Assembly: GCA_937868025.1 (NCBI GenBank)
Contig: CALMLJ010000506.1
Coordinates: 1 to 19,809, forward strand
DNA: 19,809 nt
Direction: 5' to 3'
Source of the DNA: an uncultured Acidimicrobiaceae bacterium
GTDB lineage: Bacteria; Actinomycetota; Acidimicrobiia; Acidimicrobiales; Microtrichaceae
In this document: positions 1 through 8,530 of the stretch, one piece after another
How positions within the stretch are numbered: the stretch's first letter is position 1
Layout of the letters: the number at the start of each line of letters is the position of its first letter
The notes under the pieces: generated by a model
Told to the model about the DNA's origin: nothing
What the model saw: only the letters and a program-made list of their open reading frames with translations
Databases searched by the model: none
Position numbers and translations under genes: made by a program

Positions 1-1840
1 GACGCCTCGAGCACGTCGAGGCCGTTGAGGGCGAGCACTCCGGCGATCCGGCTGAACAGCCCGGGCCGGTCGGAGCACACGAGCGTGAGTCGATCGTCGT
101 GGGCGTCGATGGCCGGGCGGCCACCGGCGGCCCCGCGCTCCACCAACTCGAGTTGGGCCAGCGTCGCCGGGCTGGCGGTGATCACCTGTTCGACGTCCCC
201 GCCGTCGGTCACGAATGCGACCCGTTCGACCAACGTGGCGAGGAGGCCGGCTTTCCACGGGCTCCACGCCGAGGGCCCGGTCGCGATGGAGTCGGCCTCG
301 GCGAGCGCTGCCAGGAGGCGGAGCCGTTCCGTGGTCTCGACCCGCGCCGCCACCAGCAGGATCGTCGTGGCGTCGTCGAGGTCGCGGCGGGTCGCAACGT
401 CGGGCAACAACAGGTGCTGCTCGATCATCAGGACCACAGTGTCGATGTCATCGGCCTGGTACCCCATGCGCCGCATGACCGCCGCACCGAGTTCCATGCC
501 GACGATCGAGTGCTGACCCGGATAGCCCTTGCCGATGTCGTGCAGCAGCGCTCCCATGACCAGGAGGTCGGGGCGGGTCACTCGATCGGTCAGGCCGGCG
601 GCGAGGGCCACGCACTCCCACGAATGCCGATCCACGGTGAACCGGTGGTAGGCGTTGCGTTGCGGCCGGCTCCGGTTGGGCTCCCATTCGGGAACCATCG
701 GGAGCCACAGATCGTTGAGGTCGAGCGTCTCGATGACAGAGATGGCTGCGGGACCACACCGGAGCAGCTCGACGAACAGTGCCCGGGCCGCCGGGGGCCA
801 GGGCTCGGGCAGTGGCGGCGCCGACTGCAACGTGACGAGGGTCGTGCGACCGATTCGGGCACGGTGCTTCGCGGCCGCGACGGCGACCGTCAGCACGCTC
901 AACTCGTCGGTGACGGCCCCTTCGGCGAGATGGACCCGTTCTCCGCAGAGCTCCACTCCGTGGCCGAGGTCTTGGCGCCGAGGCGACCGCTTGAAGATGC
1001 CGCCGCTCAGCGAGCCCCGCACGACGAACCACGCCTCGTCGCTCGACCACGCGATGCGCCGCGCCGCCGTCGCCACCTCGGTCATCAACACGTCGGCGTT
1101 CTCGATGCCGAGTCGGTCGGCGACCCCGTCCTGGTCATGGAGCTGGAGGACGTCGCCGGCGCGCCCGGTGACGCGGTGCAGCTCGACCCGGGCGTTGAGC
1201 AGGGTGTCGTACTCGCCGGCGAGCGACTCGGGACGGGGGATGTCGAGGTCGGGCGCGGCGGCGAGGATCCACGACAACGCGTGGACGTCGCGGAGACCGC
1301 CGCGGCCTTCCTTGAGGTCGGGCTCGAGCGCGGCCGCGACCTCTCCGGTCGTCTCGTGCCGGGAGGTCACGGTCTCCATGAGCGATGCCAGGACCCGCTT
1401 CGACTGCTTGCGCCACTGGGCCGCGCTGTCGACGGCGAGGTCGGTGGCGAGCGACGCATCACCGGCCAGGCGCCGCACGCTCAGGAGCGAGGTGGCGGTC
1501 GGGAGGTCGTCGGAGGCGAGCGCGAGGGTCTCGGCCACCGTTCGGACGGAGTGGCCGACCTTCAACTTGGCATCCCACATCGGGTACCAGAGCCGCTGGG
1601 CGGTGCCGAGGTCGATCGAACCGTCGTGGAGGAGCAGGAGGTCGAGGTCGCTCTGGGGTGCGAGCTCGCCACGGCCATGGCCGCCGGTGGCAACGAGCGC
1701 GACGCCGGACCGTTCACCGAAGAGCTCGTCGTAGAGCTCGACGATCCACGTGTCGACGAGACGGGTGTAGGCGTCGACGAACGGCCGACCGCGTAGGTCG
1801 GGGTTGTCGAGGACGGACGATCGGTCGAGTACCGGCGGCA

Positions 1841-1841
<1 letters not shown>
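1..1841 (-). CDS. glnD: Bifunctional PII uridylyl/adenylyltransferase GlnD (partial, C-terminus beyond left edge)
   Basis: Modifies and demodifies the PII protein GlnK in response to nitrogen status; in characterised actinobacteria the transfer is adenylylation. I translated about 613 residues from the ATG at 1841. The nucleotidyltransferase signature GGHGRGELAPQSDLDLLLLHD lies near residues 53-73, with the metal-binding D-x-D at residues 65 and 67. An HD phosphohydrolase motif, GALLHDIGKGYPGQHS, is near residue 430. The visible end holds the start of an ACT domain (LTLVCSDRPGLFSRIAGVLA, from about residue 583), so the rest of this ACT domain and a probable second one lie outside the window. 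The start codon overlaps the glnK stop as TGATG, which implies translational coupling and fixes the start. The order glnK-glnD is typical of actinobacteria. A long open frame on the opposite strand is a GC-driven shadow. Confidence 0.93.
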
Positions 1842-2246
<405 letters not shown>

Positions 2247-2270
2247 GGGGCCGGGCGGACGACCCGTCGG

Positions 2271-2729
2271 TCAGCGTCCCAGGTGCCGACGCTTGTGCAG
2301 GTGAGCCTTGGCCGCCCCCCAGGCGATGCCCAGTTCACCGACCTCCTCACCGAGGTCCGCCCACGTCGCCGGACCCACCTCGTAGCGATCGTCGGGATTG
2401 GCTCGCTCGTCGAAGGGGTCCCGGGCAGGAGCCGGAACGCCGGCCGCAGCCAACACGGCAGCTGGGTAGCGGCACGCCGACCGGAGGATGCCGAGCGGGG
2501 TGGAGCGTTGCGCGTCGATGTCGAGCGCGAGCAGGGCGGTCATCGTCGCCGGGACCTCCTCGGCGCACCGCTCCCCTGCCGCCGTCGCCGCCGACGCCAG
2601 TTCGGCGGCGCGGTCGCCGGCCCGCTGCGCCACGGCGGCCTCGACCCACGGGCCGAGGGCTCGGGCGCTCGCCTCGACCAGTCGCGCCGAGATCTCGGCC
2701 ATCAGGCGCGCGTCGCTCTCGTCACTCAT
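2271..2729 (-). CDS. Conserved hypothetical protein, actinobacterial type
   Basis: A 152-residue soluble protein with no signal peptide or membrane segment. The N-terminal half is Ala/Glu-rich and predicted helical (residues 1-70). The C-terminal half has a distinctive composition, including LRSACRYPAAVLAAAGVP, RDPFDERANPDDRYEVGPA and a terminal WGAAKAHLHKRRHL. From memory this resembles small conserved unknown proteins of actinobacteria, but I cannot name a family. The ATG at 2729 is preceded by a purine run (AGGGGG on the minus strand) that could serve as a ribosome binding site. It is divergent from the gene at 2814. It lies on the same strand as glnK, but the glnK promoter in the 91-base gap separates the two. 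Confidence 0.75.
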   Translation of the reverse strand: MSDESDARLMAEISARLVEASARALGPWVEAAVAQRAGDRAAELASAATAAGERCAEEVPATMTALLALDIDAQRSTPLGILRSACRYPAAVLAAAGVPAPARDPFDERANPDDRYEVGPATWADLGEEVGELGIAWGAAKAHLHKRRHLGR

Positions 2730-2801
2730 GCCCCCTGCCTAGCCGACAACCGGCCGGTCGGAGGAAACCTGACACATCCTTCATGATCGGGCCCGCGGCG
2801 C

Positions 2802-2816
2802 TAGAGTCTCGCGATG
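2802..2816 (+). promoter_or_regulatory. Leaderless -10 box for the gene at 2814
   Basis: TAGAGT at 2802-2807, six bases (CTCGCG), then ATG at 2814. This spacing places the transcription start at or within a base or two of the initiation codon. A weak -35 candidate, TTCATG, lies at 2780-2785. Confidence 0.5.
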
Positions 2817-3107
2817 CGAATCCAGGCGATCGCCGTGTTCGAACGGGTCGTCCACCAGTGCCACGCGCTCTCGCTCGACCGACCTGAGCGTCCCGTCCTC
2901 GAGGTCGACGCCATCCTCCGGGAGGGCGACGCCGAGGGCGAGTTGCTCCTCCCGGTGCCCACCTTCATGGCGTTGCTCGGCGGCCCGGCGAAGGCCAATG
3001 ACGCGCTGCAGCACCTCGCCGTCAACGGCCGCATCGTCGACCACCAGGAGATCGCACACATCCGATTCCCGCTCTGGGAACGCATCGACAGCTCCGCCAC
3101 CGGCTGA
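2814..3107 (+). CDS. Small hypothetical protein
   Basis: A 97-residue protein beginning MRIQAIAVFERVVHQCHAL. I do not recognise a family. No transmembrane segment or signal is seen. It has a short alternating hydrophobic/charged pattern and conserved-looking stretches such as LPVPTFMALLGGPAKANDAL and HIRFPLWERI. It is supported as a gene by a TAGAGT box exactly six bases before the ATG, the leaderless arrangement shared by several neighbours. It also ends 40 bases before dnaJ on the same strand. No Shine-Dalgarno sequence is visible. The function is unknown. Confidence 0.6.
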   Translation: MRIQAIAVFERVVHQCHALSLDRPERPVLEVDAILREGDAEGELLLPVPTFMALLGGPAKANDALQHLAVNGRIVDHQEIAHIRFPLWERIDSSATG

Positions 3108-3135
3108 CCCTTCCGTCGAGGTCGTCCGCGGTCGA

Positions 3136-3150
3136 TACGTTGTGCACATG
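3136..3150 (+). promoter_or_regulatory. Leaderless -10 box for the DnaJ-family gene
   Basis: TACGTT at 3136-3141, then six bases, then ATG at 3148. The arrangement supports 3148 as the start over the in-frame GTG at 3142 and over longer upstream readings. A weak -35-like TTCCGT lies at 3111-3116. Confidence 0.5.
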
Positions 3151-4044
3151 GCCGCGCAGAACTACTACGAGATCCTGGGGGTCAAGCGCACGGCATCAGC
3201 CGACGAGATCCAGCGCGCCTACCGCAAACTTGCCCGCAAGTGGCACCCCGACGTCAACACCGAGCCGGGCGCCGAGGACCGGTTCAAGGCGATCTCGGAG
3301 GCCAACGAGGTGCTCTCCGATCCCGAGATGCGCAAGAAGTACGACGCGTTCGGCGAGGACTTCCGCAAGGTTCCCGACGGCACTGATCCGAGCATGTGGA
3401 ACCGCGCCGGCCGGATGGCGGGGGACTTCGGGTTCGGCGGCGGGGCCACCCCCAACATCGAGGACCTCCTCGGCGGCTTGTTCGGCGGCGGTCGCCGGGC
3501 GACCGGCCCGCGACCGGGTGCCGATCAGCAGGTCGAGATCGAGCTGTCGATCGAGGAGTCGTACCACGGTGGCGAGCGTTCGATCACGCTGTCGGGTCCA
3601 CGCGGCACCCGCTCGGTCAACGTCAACGTCCCCGTGGGCATTGTCGAGGGCCAGCGCATTCGCGTCCGCGGCGAGGGTGGCCCGGGCGCTGGTGGAGGGC
3701 CGGCCGGCGACCTGTTCCTCACGGTCCGCTTCGCCGGACACGGCCGCTACACCGTCGACGGTCGCGACCTGTCGGTGAAGGTCCCCGTCGCCCCGTGGGA
3801 AGCTGCGTTGGGCGCCAAGGTCAGCGTCGATACCCCCGGTGGGGCAGCGACGATCAAGGTCCCAGCCGGGACGTCGAGCGGCCGACGCCTTCGCCTCAAG
3901 GGGCGGGGCCTCCCCAACCCCCAGGGGGCGGCGGGCGATCTGTTCGCCGTCGTGACCATCGTGGTACCGAAGGAACTCACCGAGCGCGAAGCCGAGCTGT
4001 TCACGCTGCTCGCCGAGGAGTCCTCGTTCGATCCGAGGGCATGA
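3148..4044 (+). CDS. DnaJ-family co-chaperone without zinc finger (CbpA/DnaJ2 type)
   Basis: J-domain protein that stimulates the ATPase of DnaK-type Hsp70 and delivers substrates. It has 298 residues. The J domain spans about residues 4-70, with NYYEILGV, the helix II region QRAYRKLARKW and the invariant HPD at residues 33-35. A Gly/Phe-rich linker follows (about residues 92-120, GDFGFGGG and LLGGLFGGGRR). Two C-terminal beta-sandwich substrate-binding domains end with LKGRGLPNPQGAAGDLFAVV. The CxxCxGxG zinc-finger repeats of type I DnaJ are absent, which makes this a type II protein. No dnaK, grpE or hrcA is nearby, so it is probably an auxiliary copy. The reading frame extends upstream to 2998, but homology begins at the chosen ATG. 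It converges with the DUF1269 gene, 21 bases away. Confidence 0.93.
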   Translation: MAAQNYYEILGVKRTASADEIQRAYRKLARKWHPDVNTEPGAEDRFKAISEANEVLSDPEMRKKYDAFGEDFRKVPDGTDPSMWNRAGRMAGDFGFGGGATPNIEDLLGGLFGGGRRATGPRPGADQQVEIELSIEESYHGGERSITLSGPRGTRSVNVNVPVGIVEGQRIRVRGEGGPGAGGGPAGDLFLTVRFAGHGRYTVDGRDLSVKVPVAPWEAALGAKVSVDTPGGAATIKVPAGTSSGRRLRLKGRGLPNPQGAAGDLFAVVTIVVPKELTEREAELFTLLAEESSFDPRA

Positions 4045-4065
4045 CGACGCCGCGGCGTTCGAGCG

Positions 4066-4641
4066 TCAGTCGGACGGGGCGGTCGTGGGCGGCGCTTCGG
4101 CGTCGGCGGGCGCGGCCGTGTGATCGCCGAGGGCCTGCTTGACCCGGTCCATCGTGGACGGGTCGAGGTTGGTGTAGACGAGCTCGGCGCCGGTGAACCG
4201 CGACGCTTCGGTCACGAGCGCATCGCGATTGAGTTCGGTGACGAGCAGCGCCACCGTTGCGGTGTCGGGTTGCACGACCTCACGGAACCACTCGACCCAC
4301 TCGTCGGCGAGCCCGAGATCGACGAGCTTCGCGGTGGCCGCACCGGCCCCGGCGCCGACGGCGAGGCCGGCAACCCAGCCCACGGGCCCACCCACGATCA
4401 GGCCGATGAGACCGGCCCACAGGGCGCCCGACATCGCCGACTGGCCCGTCTGCAGGTCGACCGTCTCGTGAACCACGGTCTTTCCGTCGGAGTTCTTCAC
4501 GACCGTGACGGCATCCTTGAGGGCGAGTTCACCGCGTGACGCCATGCGTGTGGCGGCGGTCAGGAACTCCTGGGCGCGGAAGATGTCGGGGAACGAGATC
4601 CCGACAAGGGTTTCGGGCTGGGCTTCGGCAGGCTCGGTCAT
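4066..4641 (-). CDS. DUF1269 family membrane-associated protein
   Basis: A 191-residue protein of unknown function. The N-terminal half is a ferredoxin-like alpha/beta segment (LVGISFPDIFRAQEFL, then LKDAVTVVKNSDGKTVVHE). A Gly/Ala-rich hydrophobic hairpin follows near residues 72-105 (GALWAGLIGLIVGGPVGWVA, then GLAVGAGAGAATAKLVD), which could insert in a membrane as a glycine zipper. A second alpha/beta segment contains TATVALLVTELNRDALV. This order is characteristic of DUF1269. The tail is Ala/Pro-rich and probably disordered. The frame stays open upstream to 4821, but the extra residues are low-complexity and overlap the acyl-CoA synthetase gene. The ATG at 4641 has a CATACT hexamer six bases upstream and starts the conserved part. 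Confidence 0.85.
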   Translation of the reverse strand: MTEPAEAQPETLVGISFPDIFRAQEFLTAATRMASRGELALKDAVTVVKNSDGKTVVHETVDLQTGQSAMSGALWAGLIGLIVGGPVGWVAGLAVGAGAGAATAKLVDLGLADEWVEWFREVVQPDTATVALLVTELNRDALVTEASRFTGAELVYTNLDPSTMDRVKQALGDHTAAPADAEAPPTTAPSD

Positions 4642-4653
4642 CGCGCCAGTATG
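4642..4653 (-). promoter_or_regulatory. Probable leaderless -10 box for the DUF1269 gene
   Basis: On the minus strand CATACT (4653-4648) is followed by six bases and the ATG at 4641. The hexamer keeps the key A at position 2 and T at position 6 but lacks the first T, so it is weaker than the other boxes. Confidence 0.35.
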
Positions 4654-4696
4654 GCCGTGCCGGCCGGTGCCGCACGGTCGGAACCCTGGGTCGGTC

Positions 4697-6256
4697 TCAG
4701 ATGCTCCGGCCGACGTCGGTCCAGTACGGGTCCCGGAGGAGGCGCTTGTAGAGCTTTCCCGTCGGTTGTCGGGGCAGCCGGTCGGTGACGTCGATGCTGC
4801 GCGGCGCCTTGTAGCCGGCAAGGCGGCCTCGACAGTGGGCGATCAGCTCGTCGGTCAGCGCGGCGTCGGCGATCGCACCGTCGACCAGCTCGACGACCGC
4901 CTTCACCTGTTCGCCCATCTCGTCGTCGGGGATGCCGAACACCGCCGCGTCGGCGACGAGGGGATGGGCGACCAGCGCGGCCTCGATCTCGGCGGGGTAG
5001 ATGTTGACCCCGCCCGAGATGATCATGTCGATTCGACGGTCCGACATGAAGAGGTAGCCCTCGTCGTCGAAGTACCCGATGTCGCCAAGGGTTCCCCAGC
5101 CGTCGAGGTGAGCGGCGGTGGTCTTGTCGGGATCCTCGTGGTAGCTGAAGTCGGAGCCGATACGGGAACGGAAGTAGATCTGACCAGAGGTGCCGGCGGG
5201 CACGTCGGCGCCGTTGTCGTCGACCACACGGAGCTCGGTCAGGTCGGTGGGGCGCCCGAGGCTCGCAGGACGCGCCCGCCACTCGGCGCCGCCGATCGTG
5301 GTGAGGAAGCCCCCCTCGGTGCCGCCGTAGTACTCGTGCACGACGTCGCCCCACCAGTCGAGCATCGCGGTCTTCACGTCGGGCGGGCACGGGGCGGCTC
5401 CGTGGTACACCACCTGCAGCGACTCGCCGGAGAACGTCGCCCGCTGGTGGTCGTCGAGCTTCTGGAGGCGAACGAACTGGGTGGGTACGAGGTGGAGGTT
5501 CGTGACGCCGTGGCGATCGATGGCGGCCAGCGTCTCGACCGGGTCGAACCGATGCCGCATGACCACCGTCGATCCGCCGAACAGCGGGAACATCGAGAAC
5601 ACCCATTGGGCCGAGTGGTACGCCGGCCCGTCGAGCAGCGTGACGCCGTCTGCCGGCACGCCGAGCATCTGGAGCATGGAGCCCGAGATGAGCGTCCACA
5701 TCGAGGCGGGCAGGCCGGTGGTGGACAGGGTGGAGCGAACGCCCTTCGGGAATCCGGTCGTTCCCGACGTGTAGAACATCGGTCCTCCCGTCGCCTGGCC
5801 ATCCGGCTCGTCGGGCGACGCCGCGGCGAGCAACGACTCGAAGGACTCGAAGTCGTCGGGGACGTCGCCGCCGAGCGCGATCCAGTGTTCGCAGTTCGCC
5901 GATTCCTCTCGCCCACGGGCATCGCGGGCGACGTCGAGGTACGCCTCGTCCACGATCATCGCCGATGCTCCGGAGTTCCCGATCACGTACGCGAGCTCGG
6001 CGCCCACCCAGTGCCAGTTGACCGGCACCGCGACCCAGCTCGCGTGGCACACCGCGGCGAAGATCTCGAAGAACTCGCGACGGTTGCCCACCATCACCGC
6101 AATGGTCGCTCCGTCGCCGACGCCTCGGGCACGGAGCGCACCGATGATGCGGTTCGCCCGTTCGTCCAGCTGGCGCCAGGAAGTGGTACCCGCCTCGTCG
6201 ATGAGCGCCGGGGCGTCGCCGAGGTCACGCGCGAGTGGTTGGAACAGTTCGGTCAC
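4697..6256 (-). CDS. Acyl-CoA synthetase / AMP-dependent ligase (FadD-like)
   Basis: Activates a carboxylic acid, probably a fatty acid, to acyl-CoA through an acyl-adenylate. It has 519 residues, normal for medium or long-chain acyl-CoA synthetases. The ANL motifs appear in order: the P-loop FYTSGTTGFPKG near residue 161, the A5 motif YYGGTEG near 307, GDIGYFDDEGYLFMSDR near 388 with the ribose-binding Asp, DMIISGGVNIYPAEIE just after it, and the C-terminal PTGKLYKR with the catalytic Lys near residue 500. The start is GTG at 6256, supported by a strong GGAGGGGG ribosome binding site six bases upstream, one of few in this window. The substrate cannot be read from sequence. No beta-oxidation genes adjoin it. 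It is divergent from the lipoprotein gene at 6319. Confidence 0.93.
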   Translation of the reverse strand: MTELFQPLARDLGDAPALIDEAGTTSWRQLDERANRIIGALRARGVGDGATIAVMVGNRREFFEIFAAVCHASWVAVPVNWHWVGAELAYVIGNSGASAMIVDEAYLDVARDARGREESANCEHWIALGGDVPDDFESFESLLAAASPDEPDGQATGGPMFYTSGTTGFPKGVRSTLSTTGLPASMWTLISGSMLQMLGVPADGVTLLDGPAYHSAQWVFSMFPLFGGSTVVMRHRFDPVETLAAIDRHGVTNLHLVPTQFVRLQKLDDHQRATFSGESLQVVYHGAAPCPPDVKTAMLDWWGDVVHEYYGGTEGGFLTTIGGAEWRARPASLGRPTDLTELRVVDDNGADVPAGTSGQIYFRSRIGSDFSYHEDPDKTTAAHLDGWGTLGDIGYFDDEGYLFMSDRRIDMIISGGVNIYPAEIEAALVAHPLVADAAVFGIPDDEMGEQVKAVVELVDGAIADAALTDELIAHCRGRLAGYKAPRSIDVTDRLPRQPTGKLYKRLLRDPYWTDVGRSI

Positions 6257-6262
6257 TGAGAG

Positions 6263-6270
6263 CCCCCTCC
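6263..6270 (-). promoter_or_regulatory. Shine-Dalgarno site deciding the GTG start of the acyl-CoA synthetase
   Basis: GGAGGGGG on the minus strand, six bases before GTG at 6256. It contrasts with the leaderless neighbours and supports a non-ATG start. Confidence 0.7.
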
Positions 6271-6302
6271 GGCCGACGATCGCTCCCGGACCGTAGCGCT
6301 TC

Positions 6303-6308
6303 TACAGT
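6303..6308 (+). promoter_or_regulatory. -10 box for the substrate-binding lipoprotein gene
   Basis: TACAGT, ten bases before the ATG at 6319, with no Shine-Dalgarno sequence between. A very short leader of about 3-4 nt is implied. Confidence 0.4.
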
Positions 6309-6318
6309 GGTCCCCGAT

Positions 6319-7743
6319 ATGCCCCCGACCGCCTCGGCCCCGCGCGCCGCGAGACCGCTCCTCCGCAGCGCCCTGGTACCCCTGACGATCGCGTTGGTGG
6401 GCGCCGCGACGGCCTCGTGCACCAACGCCAAGCTCGACGAGTCGTCGAGCGCCGCCGTGACGACGACCACGGCGGCCACCGAATTCGGCGAGGGAACCGA
6501 CGCTGCCACCATCGATCCGGGCGGCGGACGCACCGGCCCGATCACGTCGGGGTCCAGCCCCCTCAAGGGCATGAAGGGTGCGGCGCCCGGCATCCGCATC
6601 ACCGAGGACTTCCGCGATCGCGTCCGCGCCGTCGACGGCACGGTCGACGACTTCACGGGTGCGGCAGAGGGCTACGACATCGTGATGGTCCTGGCCATCT
6701 CGGCGGAGTCGGCTCGCAGCGATTCACCAGGGCGGATCGCCGACGAGGTGATCAGCAGCACCGAGGGTGGTCGGACCTGTCTCGGGTTCCACGCCTGTCG
6801 CGAGTTCGCGCTCGACAACACCGACTTCGACTACGACGGCGTCAGCGGCAACATCAATCTGCTCGCCAACGGCGATCCGGGCGAAGCCGGCTTTGCGGTC
6901 GTGGAGTTCACCGGCACCGGCGCCCTCCGGGCAGTCGACCAGGTCACGGTGCAGTCCCGGCCGCTGGCGGATCGCCCGGCCGGGGCTGACCCGATCTACG
7001 GACCGATCGGCAATGGGGTCCTCGAGATCGGCACGTTGCTGCCGGTCATGGGTCCCGATGGCGCCGCCGCCCGTGCCGCACTCGCCGGTGCCAAGGTCGC
7101 CGTCGACGAGGTCAACGCCGAGGGCGGTGTACTCGGCGAACCCGTGGTGCTCGTGCCCGACGAATCGGGGGACGGCTCGTCGTCGGCCACCACCGACGCG
7201 GTACGACGGCTCATCGACCGCCCGGTGGACGCCGTCATCGGAGGAACCGTCTACGGCATCACGAGTGTTGCGATCCCCGAGCTCACCGACGCCGGCATCA
7301 TCCTCTTCTCGCCGACCGACACGGCCCGGGCCTTGTCGGTCGCCGACGACCGCGGCCTGTTCTTCCGGCTGTCGCCCCCCACCGACCTCGAGGGGCAGGT
7401 GCTCGGCAACCTCATCACCAACGACGGGTACACGCGGGTCGCGATCGCAGCCGGTACCGGAGACGACAACCAGGAGCTCGCGGCGGACATCGCTGCGGCC
7501 ATCAACGCCGACTCGGGCACCGTCACCGCGACCGTGGAGGTCGGCGACGACCCCGACGGAGCAGCGGTCGCTCAACAGCTGATCGACTCCGACCCCCAGG
7601 CGCTGGTGCTCGTCACGTCGGCGCCGGCGGCCGCGTCGGTCGTCAGAGGTCTGGTCGCGAAGGGCAAGGGCCCGTCCACGATCGCTACGTACGGCACGGC
7701 CGCCGACATGACCGACGAGCTGGCGCAGCTCGTCGGGGGGTGA
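6319..7743 (+). CDS. Lipoprotein related to type I ABC substrate-binding proteins, circularly permuted
   Basis: A 474-residue exported protein. The signal peptide (LVPLTIALVGAATASC) ends at Cys34, a slightly unusual lipobox with Thr at -3, so it is probably lipid-anchored outside the membrane. A Ser/Thr-rich linker follows. Residues about 80-200 (SPLKGMKGAAPG, YDIVMVLAISAESA, GGRTCLGFHACREF, DFDYDGVSGNINLL) resemble the C-terminal end of branched-chain amino-acid-type (Peripla_BP_6) binding proteins. Residues about 235-474 (LEIGTLLPVMGPDG, ALAGAKVAVDEVNAEGGVLG, VDAVIGGTVYG, FFRLSPPTDLEGQVLGNLI) resemble the N-terminal and middle parts and stop where the first block would normally continue. 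The fold is thus present in swapped order. No ABC permease or ATPase genes are nearby. The ligand is unknown; sensing rather than transport is possible. The reading frame extends to 6235, but the signal peptide and -10 box favour 6319. Confidence 0.85.
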   Translation: MPPTASAPRAARPLLRSALVPLTIALVGAATASCTNAKLDESSSAAVTTTTAATEFGEGTDAATIDPGGGRTGPITSGSSPLKGMKGAAPGIRITEDFRDRVRAVDGTVDDFTGAAEGYDIVMVLAISAESARSDSPGRIADEVISSTEGGRTCLGFHACREFALDNTDFDYDGVSGNINLLANGDPGEAGFAVVEFTGTGALRAVDQVTVQSRPLADRPAGADPIYGPIGNGVLEIGTLLPVMGPDGAAARAALAGAKVAVDEVNAEGGVLGEPVVLVPDESGDGSSSATTDAVRRLIDRPVDAVIGGTVYGITSVAIPELTDAGIILFSPTDTARALSVADDRGLFFRLSPPTDLEGQVLGNLITNDGYTRVAIAAGTGDDNQELAADIAAAINADSGTVTATVEVGDDPDGAAVAQQLIDSDPQALVLVTSAPAAASVVRGLVAKGKGPSTIATYGTAADMTDELAQLVGG

Positions 7744-7758
7744 TTCGCCGGAGGGCGA

Positions 7759-8448
7759 TCAGTCCGCGTTGGTGACGCCGAGGCTCGACAGCACCTCGAC
7801 CGGCGACGCCACCATGCCCACGTAGAACGAGCCGAACTCGGCGTAGGTCGCGGAGGCCTCGTCGTACCGCATCGTGTAGACGACCTCTTTGACATCGTCG
7901 GGGTGCTGACAGAACAGCGTCACACCCCACTCGAAGTCGTCGATGCCCGTCGAGCCGGTGATGACCTGCACGACGCGCCCGGCGAACTTCCGGCCGGAGG
8001 CACCGTGTTCCATCATGAGCGCCTTGCGCTCGTCGTACGGCAGCGTGAACCAGTTCTGCCCGACGTTGCGGCGCTTGGACATGGGGTAGAAGCAGAACGC
8101 GGGCTTGCCTTCGGGCGGGAGCTGGGGGAACAGGCGCGCCTGCTTCATCTCCTCGGGGAGGCCTTGCGCGTACTCCGACATCTCGGTGAGCGACAGGTAG
8201 CTGTCGACGAGTTCGAAGCCCGCCTCGACCATCGCCGTCTGGAAGCGCCGGAGCCGCCACTGATCGGTGCTGAGGACCATCGTGCAGAGGTCGGACTTGT
8301 GACCCAGCATCGAGGCGGTGACGACCTGATCGCCGTCGGCCTCGGCCTTCGCGATGACGTCGAGCACGGCGTCGGCATCGGCGAGCACCGACGTGGACCA
8401 GAAGAAGTGGGCGACGGCCAGGCCGACCTGCGGAGTGGAGGCGTTCAT
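7759..8448 (-). CDS. chdC: Coproheme decarboxylase ChdC (HemQ), chlorite dismutase-like fold
   Basis: Converts iron coproporphyrin III to heme b by two oxidative decarboxylations, the last step of the coproporphyrin-dependent pathway used by actinobacteria and firmicutes; cytosolic. It has 229 residues, the usual length for the actinobacterial branch. Conserved parts seen are VAHFFWSTS near the N-terminus, FYPMSKRR with Tyr121, WFTLPYDERKALMMEHG with the likely heme-ligating His148, AGRVVQVITGSTGIDDFEWG and VYTMRYDEASATYAEFGSFY. These features match ChdC rather than true chlorite dismutases; the family assignment is firm, and the catalytic roles are inferred by position. No other heme genes adjoin it. 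Its start is divergent from the lipoprotein hydrolase, and a TAACCT box lies six bases before the ATG. Confidence 0.92.
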   Translation of the reverse strand: MNASTPQVGLAVAHFFWSTSVLADADAVLDVIAKAEADGDQVVTASMLGHKSDLCTMVLSTDQWRLRRFQTAMVEAGFELVDSYLSLTEMSEYAQGLPEEMKQARLFPQLPPEGKPAFCFYPMSKRRNVGQNWFTLPYDERKALMMEHGASGRKFAGRVVQVITGSTGIDDFEWGVTLFCQHPDDVKEVVYTMRYDEASATYAEFGSFYVGMVASPVEVLSSLGVTNAD

Positions 8449-8460
8449 GCCGCAAGGTTA
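8449..8460 (-). promoter_or_regulatory. Leaderless -10 box for chdC
   Basis: On the minus strand TAACCT (8460-8455), six bases, then ATG at 8448. It lies 54 bases from the divergent -10 box at 8515, so the 79-base gap carries two opposed promoters. Confidence 0.5.
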
Positions 8461-8514
8461 GGGCTGTCCCGGCCGATGGGGCATTCGAGCCGTCGTGGCG
8501 TTCGACACCGTGCC

Positions 8515-8530
8515 TAAGGTCGGCCGGATG
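8515..8530 (+). promoter_or_regulatory. Leaderless -10 box for the lipoprotein hydrolase gene
   Basis: TAAGGT (8515-8520), seven bases, then ATG at 8528. It supports 8528 over an in-frame upstream start at 8495, which would also spoil the signal peptide. Confidence 0.5.

Noticed and set aside
99..1796. 565-codon open frame on the plus strand
   Set aside because: It is antisense to glnD, whose motifs are unmistakable; its product is Arg/Gly/Asp-rich with no family features, as expected for a GC-rich shadow frame.
4047..4058. 12-bp perfect palindrome ACGCCGCGGCGT between the dnaJ-family and DUF1269 genes
   Set aside because: It has no loop and no T-tract, and such GC palindromes are expected in DNA of this composition; a regulatory role has no support.
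4505..6259. 584-codon open frame on the plus strand
   Set aside because: Antisense to the DUF1269 and acyl-CoA synthetase genes; the protein is low-complexity and shows no motif.
7742..7762. Hairpin between the convergent stops of the binding protein and chdC as a bidirectional terminator
   Set aside because: The stem has a bulge, overlaps a stop codon and lacks a T-tract on either side.
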